From NCBI GenBank assembly GCA_903893795.1, contig CAITNO010000060.1:1-52764 (forward strand): a DNA stretch of 52,764 nucleotides. Reading direction: 5' to 3'. Below are positions 52,303-52,764 of this stretch, one piece after another. The DNA comes from Candidatus Hydrogenedentota bacterium (lineage in GTDB: Bacteria > Hydrogenedentota > Hydrogenedentia > Hydrogenedentales > CAITNO01). Made by a program: the position numbers and the translations under genes. Position 1 is the stretch's first letter; every line of letters begins with the position of its first letter. The notes below the pieces were generated by a model. That model was given only the letters and a program-made list of their open reading frames with translations. It ran no database searches and was not told the origin of the DNA.

Positions 52303-52764
52303 TTGGGTAACAGGAAGCAAGTAAACTGCGTCGGACGGGATTCTTCCGTGGCGGCGCGCCGCCGTGCGATACGGTTGCGTGCGGTCAAGCTGACCTCCGC
52401 AGTTGCAGCGGCTTTTCTGGCCGTGTGCGTCTTCACCGTGACGGCCTCGGCGAAGGTGGAGAATTCGCACCACGATTTCAGCCGTGACGGCTACAGCGGG
52501 GGCGAAATGTGCATCCTTTGCCACGTTCCCCACAATGCGAGCACGACGGCGCTGGACGCTCCGCTCTGGAACCATGCGCTTTCGGTGGCGAGTTACACGC
52601 CATATTCCAGCCCGACGCTGGATGCGACGGTCGGCCAGCCCAGCGGCCGGTCGAAACTGTGCCTCTCCTGCCATGACGGCACGGTGGCGCTGGACAGTTT
52701 CGGTTCGAGGACGGGAACGACCTATGCCACCTTTGGCAATTTGGGCACGAACCTGAATCATACC
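52303..52764 (+). CDS. exported multihaem c-type cytochrome, N-terminal part (runs off window)
   Basis: 154 codons are visible. The TTG start follows AAAGGAG at ~8 nt; an in-frame TAG at 52282-52284 rules out a long extension, though GTG at 52285 and 52294 are possible. A basic stretch (VAARRRAIRLRAVKLTS) and hydrophobic core (AVAAAFLAVCVFTVTASA) form the signal peptide. Two haem sites are seen so far, CILCH and CLSCH, in GYSGGEMCILCHVPHNASTT and SKLCLSCHDGTVALDSFG. These are close copies of segments in the tetrahaem protein at 48298 and the 12-haem protein. It is the only rightward cytochrome gene in the locus. Confidence 0.85.
   Translation, partial: MGNRKQVNCVGRDSSVAARRRAIRLRAVKLTSAVAAAFLAVCVFTVTASAKVENSHHDFSRDGYSGGEMCILCHVPHNASTTALDAPLWNHALSVASYTPYSSPTLDATVGQPSGRSKLCLSCHDGTVALDSFGSRTGTTYATFGNLGTNLNHT

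Overview
The window comes from a GC-rich, Gram-negative-type bacterium: it encodes lipoprotein signal peptides, a TolC-like outer-membrane factor, a large outer-membrane beta-barrel and several exported multihaem c-type cytochromes. Taxonomy cannot be fixed from sequence reading alone. The mix of secreted glycoside hydrolases, many palindromic intergenic repeats, a MetX-MetW fusion and multihaem cytochromes with beta-propellers would fit an anaerobic lineage near Planctomycetes or Candidatus Hydrogenedentes, but this is a weak inference.

Layout. 1-411: a leftward tRNA-Thr/Tyr/Gly operon with its promoter (the order that often precedes tuf). 513-5362: a secreted glycosidase-like protein, an EEP-family phosphoesterase, a YqeY protein, a small sigma-region-4-like protein, and repeat-rich spacers. 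5363-9758: a housekeeping operon ybaB-fmt-rsmB-PASTA protein-rpe. 9915-18156: GH36 alpha-galactosidase, a parallel beta-helix protein, an orphan HigA-type antitoxin, two more TIM-barrel glycosidase-like proteins and a D-Ala-D-Ala carboxypeptidase. 18188-22863: a hybrid sensor kinase broken by a one-base frameshift, RNase HI, an ankyrin lipoprotein and a TlpA-like thioredoxin. 22935-27426: a sulfur-assimilation block (cysK, metY, metX-metW). 27574-31066: SH3-like protein, M48 protease and a TPR membrane protein. 31600-37212: TetR, TolC, HlyD and two ABC-2 permeases. 37213-39058: a compositionally different islet with an Mrr restriction enzyme and an orphan antitoxin. 39159-41431: gpmA, a small membrane protein and an FAH-family hydrolase.

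41423-52764 is the most distinctive part: a multihaem cytochrome locus. One leftward operon with translationally coupled genes encodes an NHL beta-propeller, a pentahaem lipoprotein-like cytochrome, a 668-residue outer-membrane beta-barrel, a second NHL lipoprotein and a 12-haem cytochrome. It is flanked by a small tetrahaem cytochrome, a redoxin-TPR protein, a cytochrome with up to 15 haems and the start of another cytochrome that runs off the window. Together these look like an outer-membrane electron conduit (porin plus cytochromes) with propeller partners, built differently from the best-known porin-cytochrome complexes.

Spacers carry at least four families of palindromic repeats. One is an 82-nt element present three times whose stem bases co-vary between copies while both ends stay fixed, which points to selection on the folded form.
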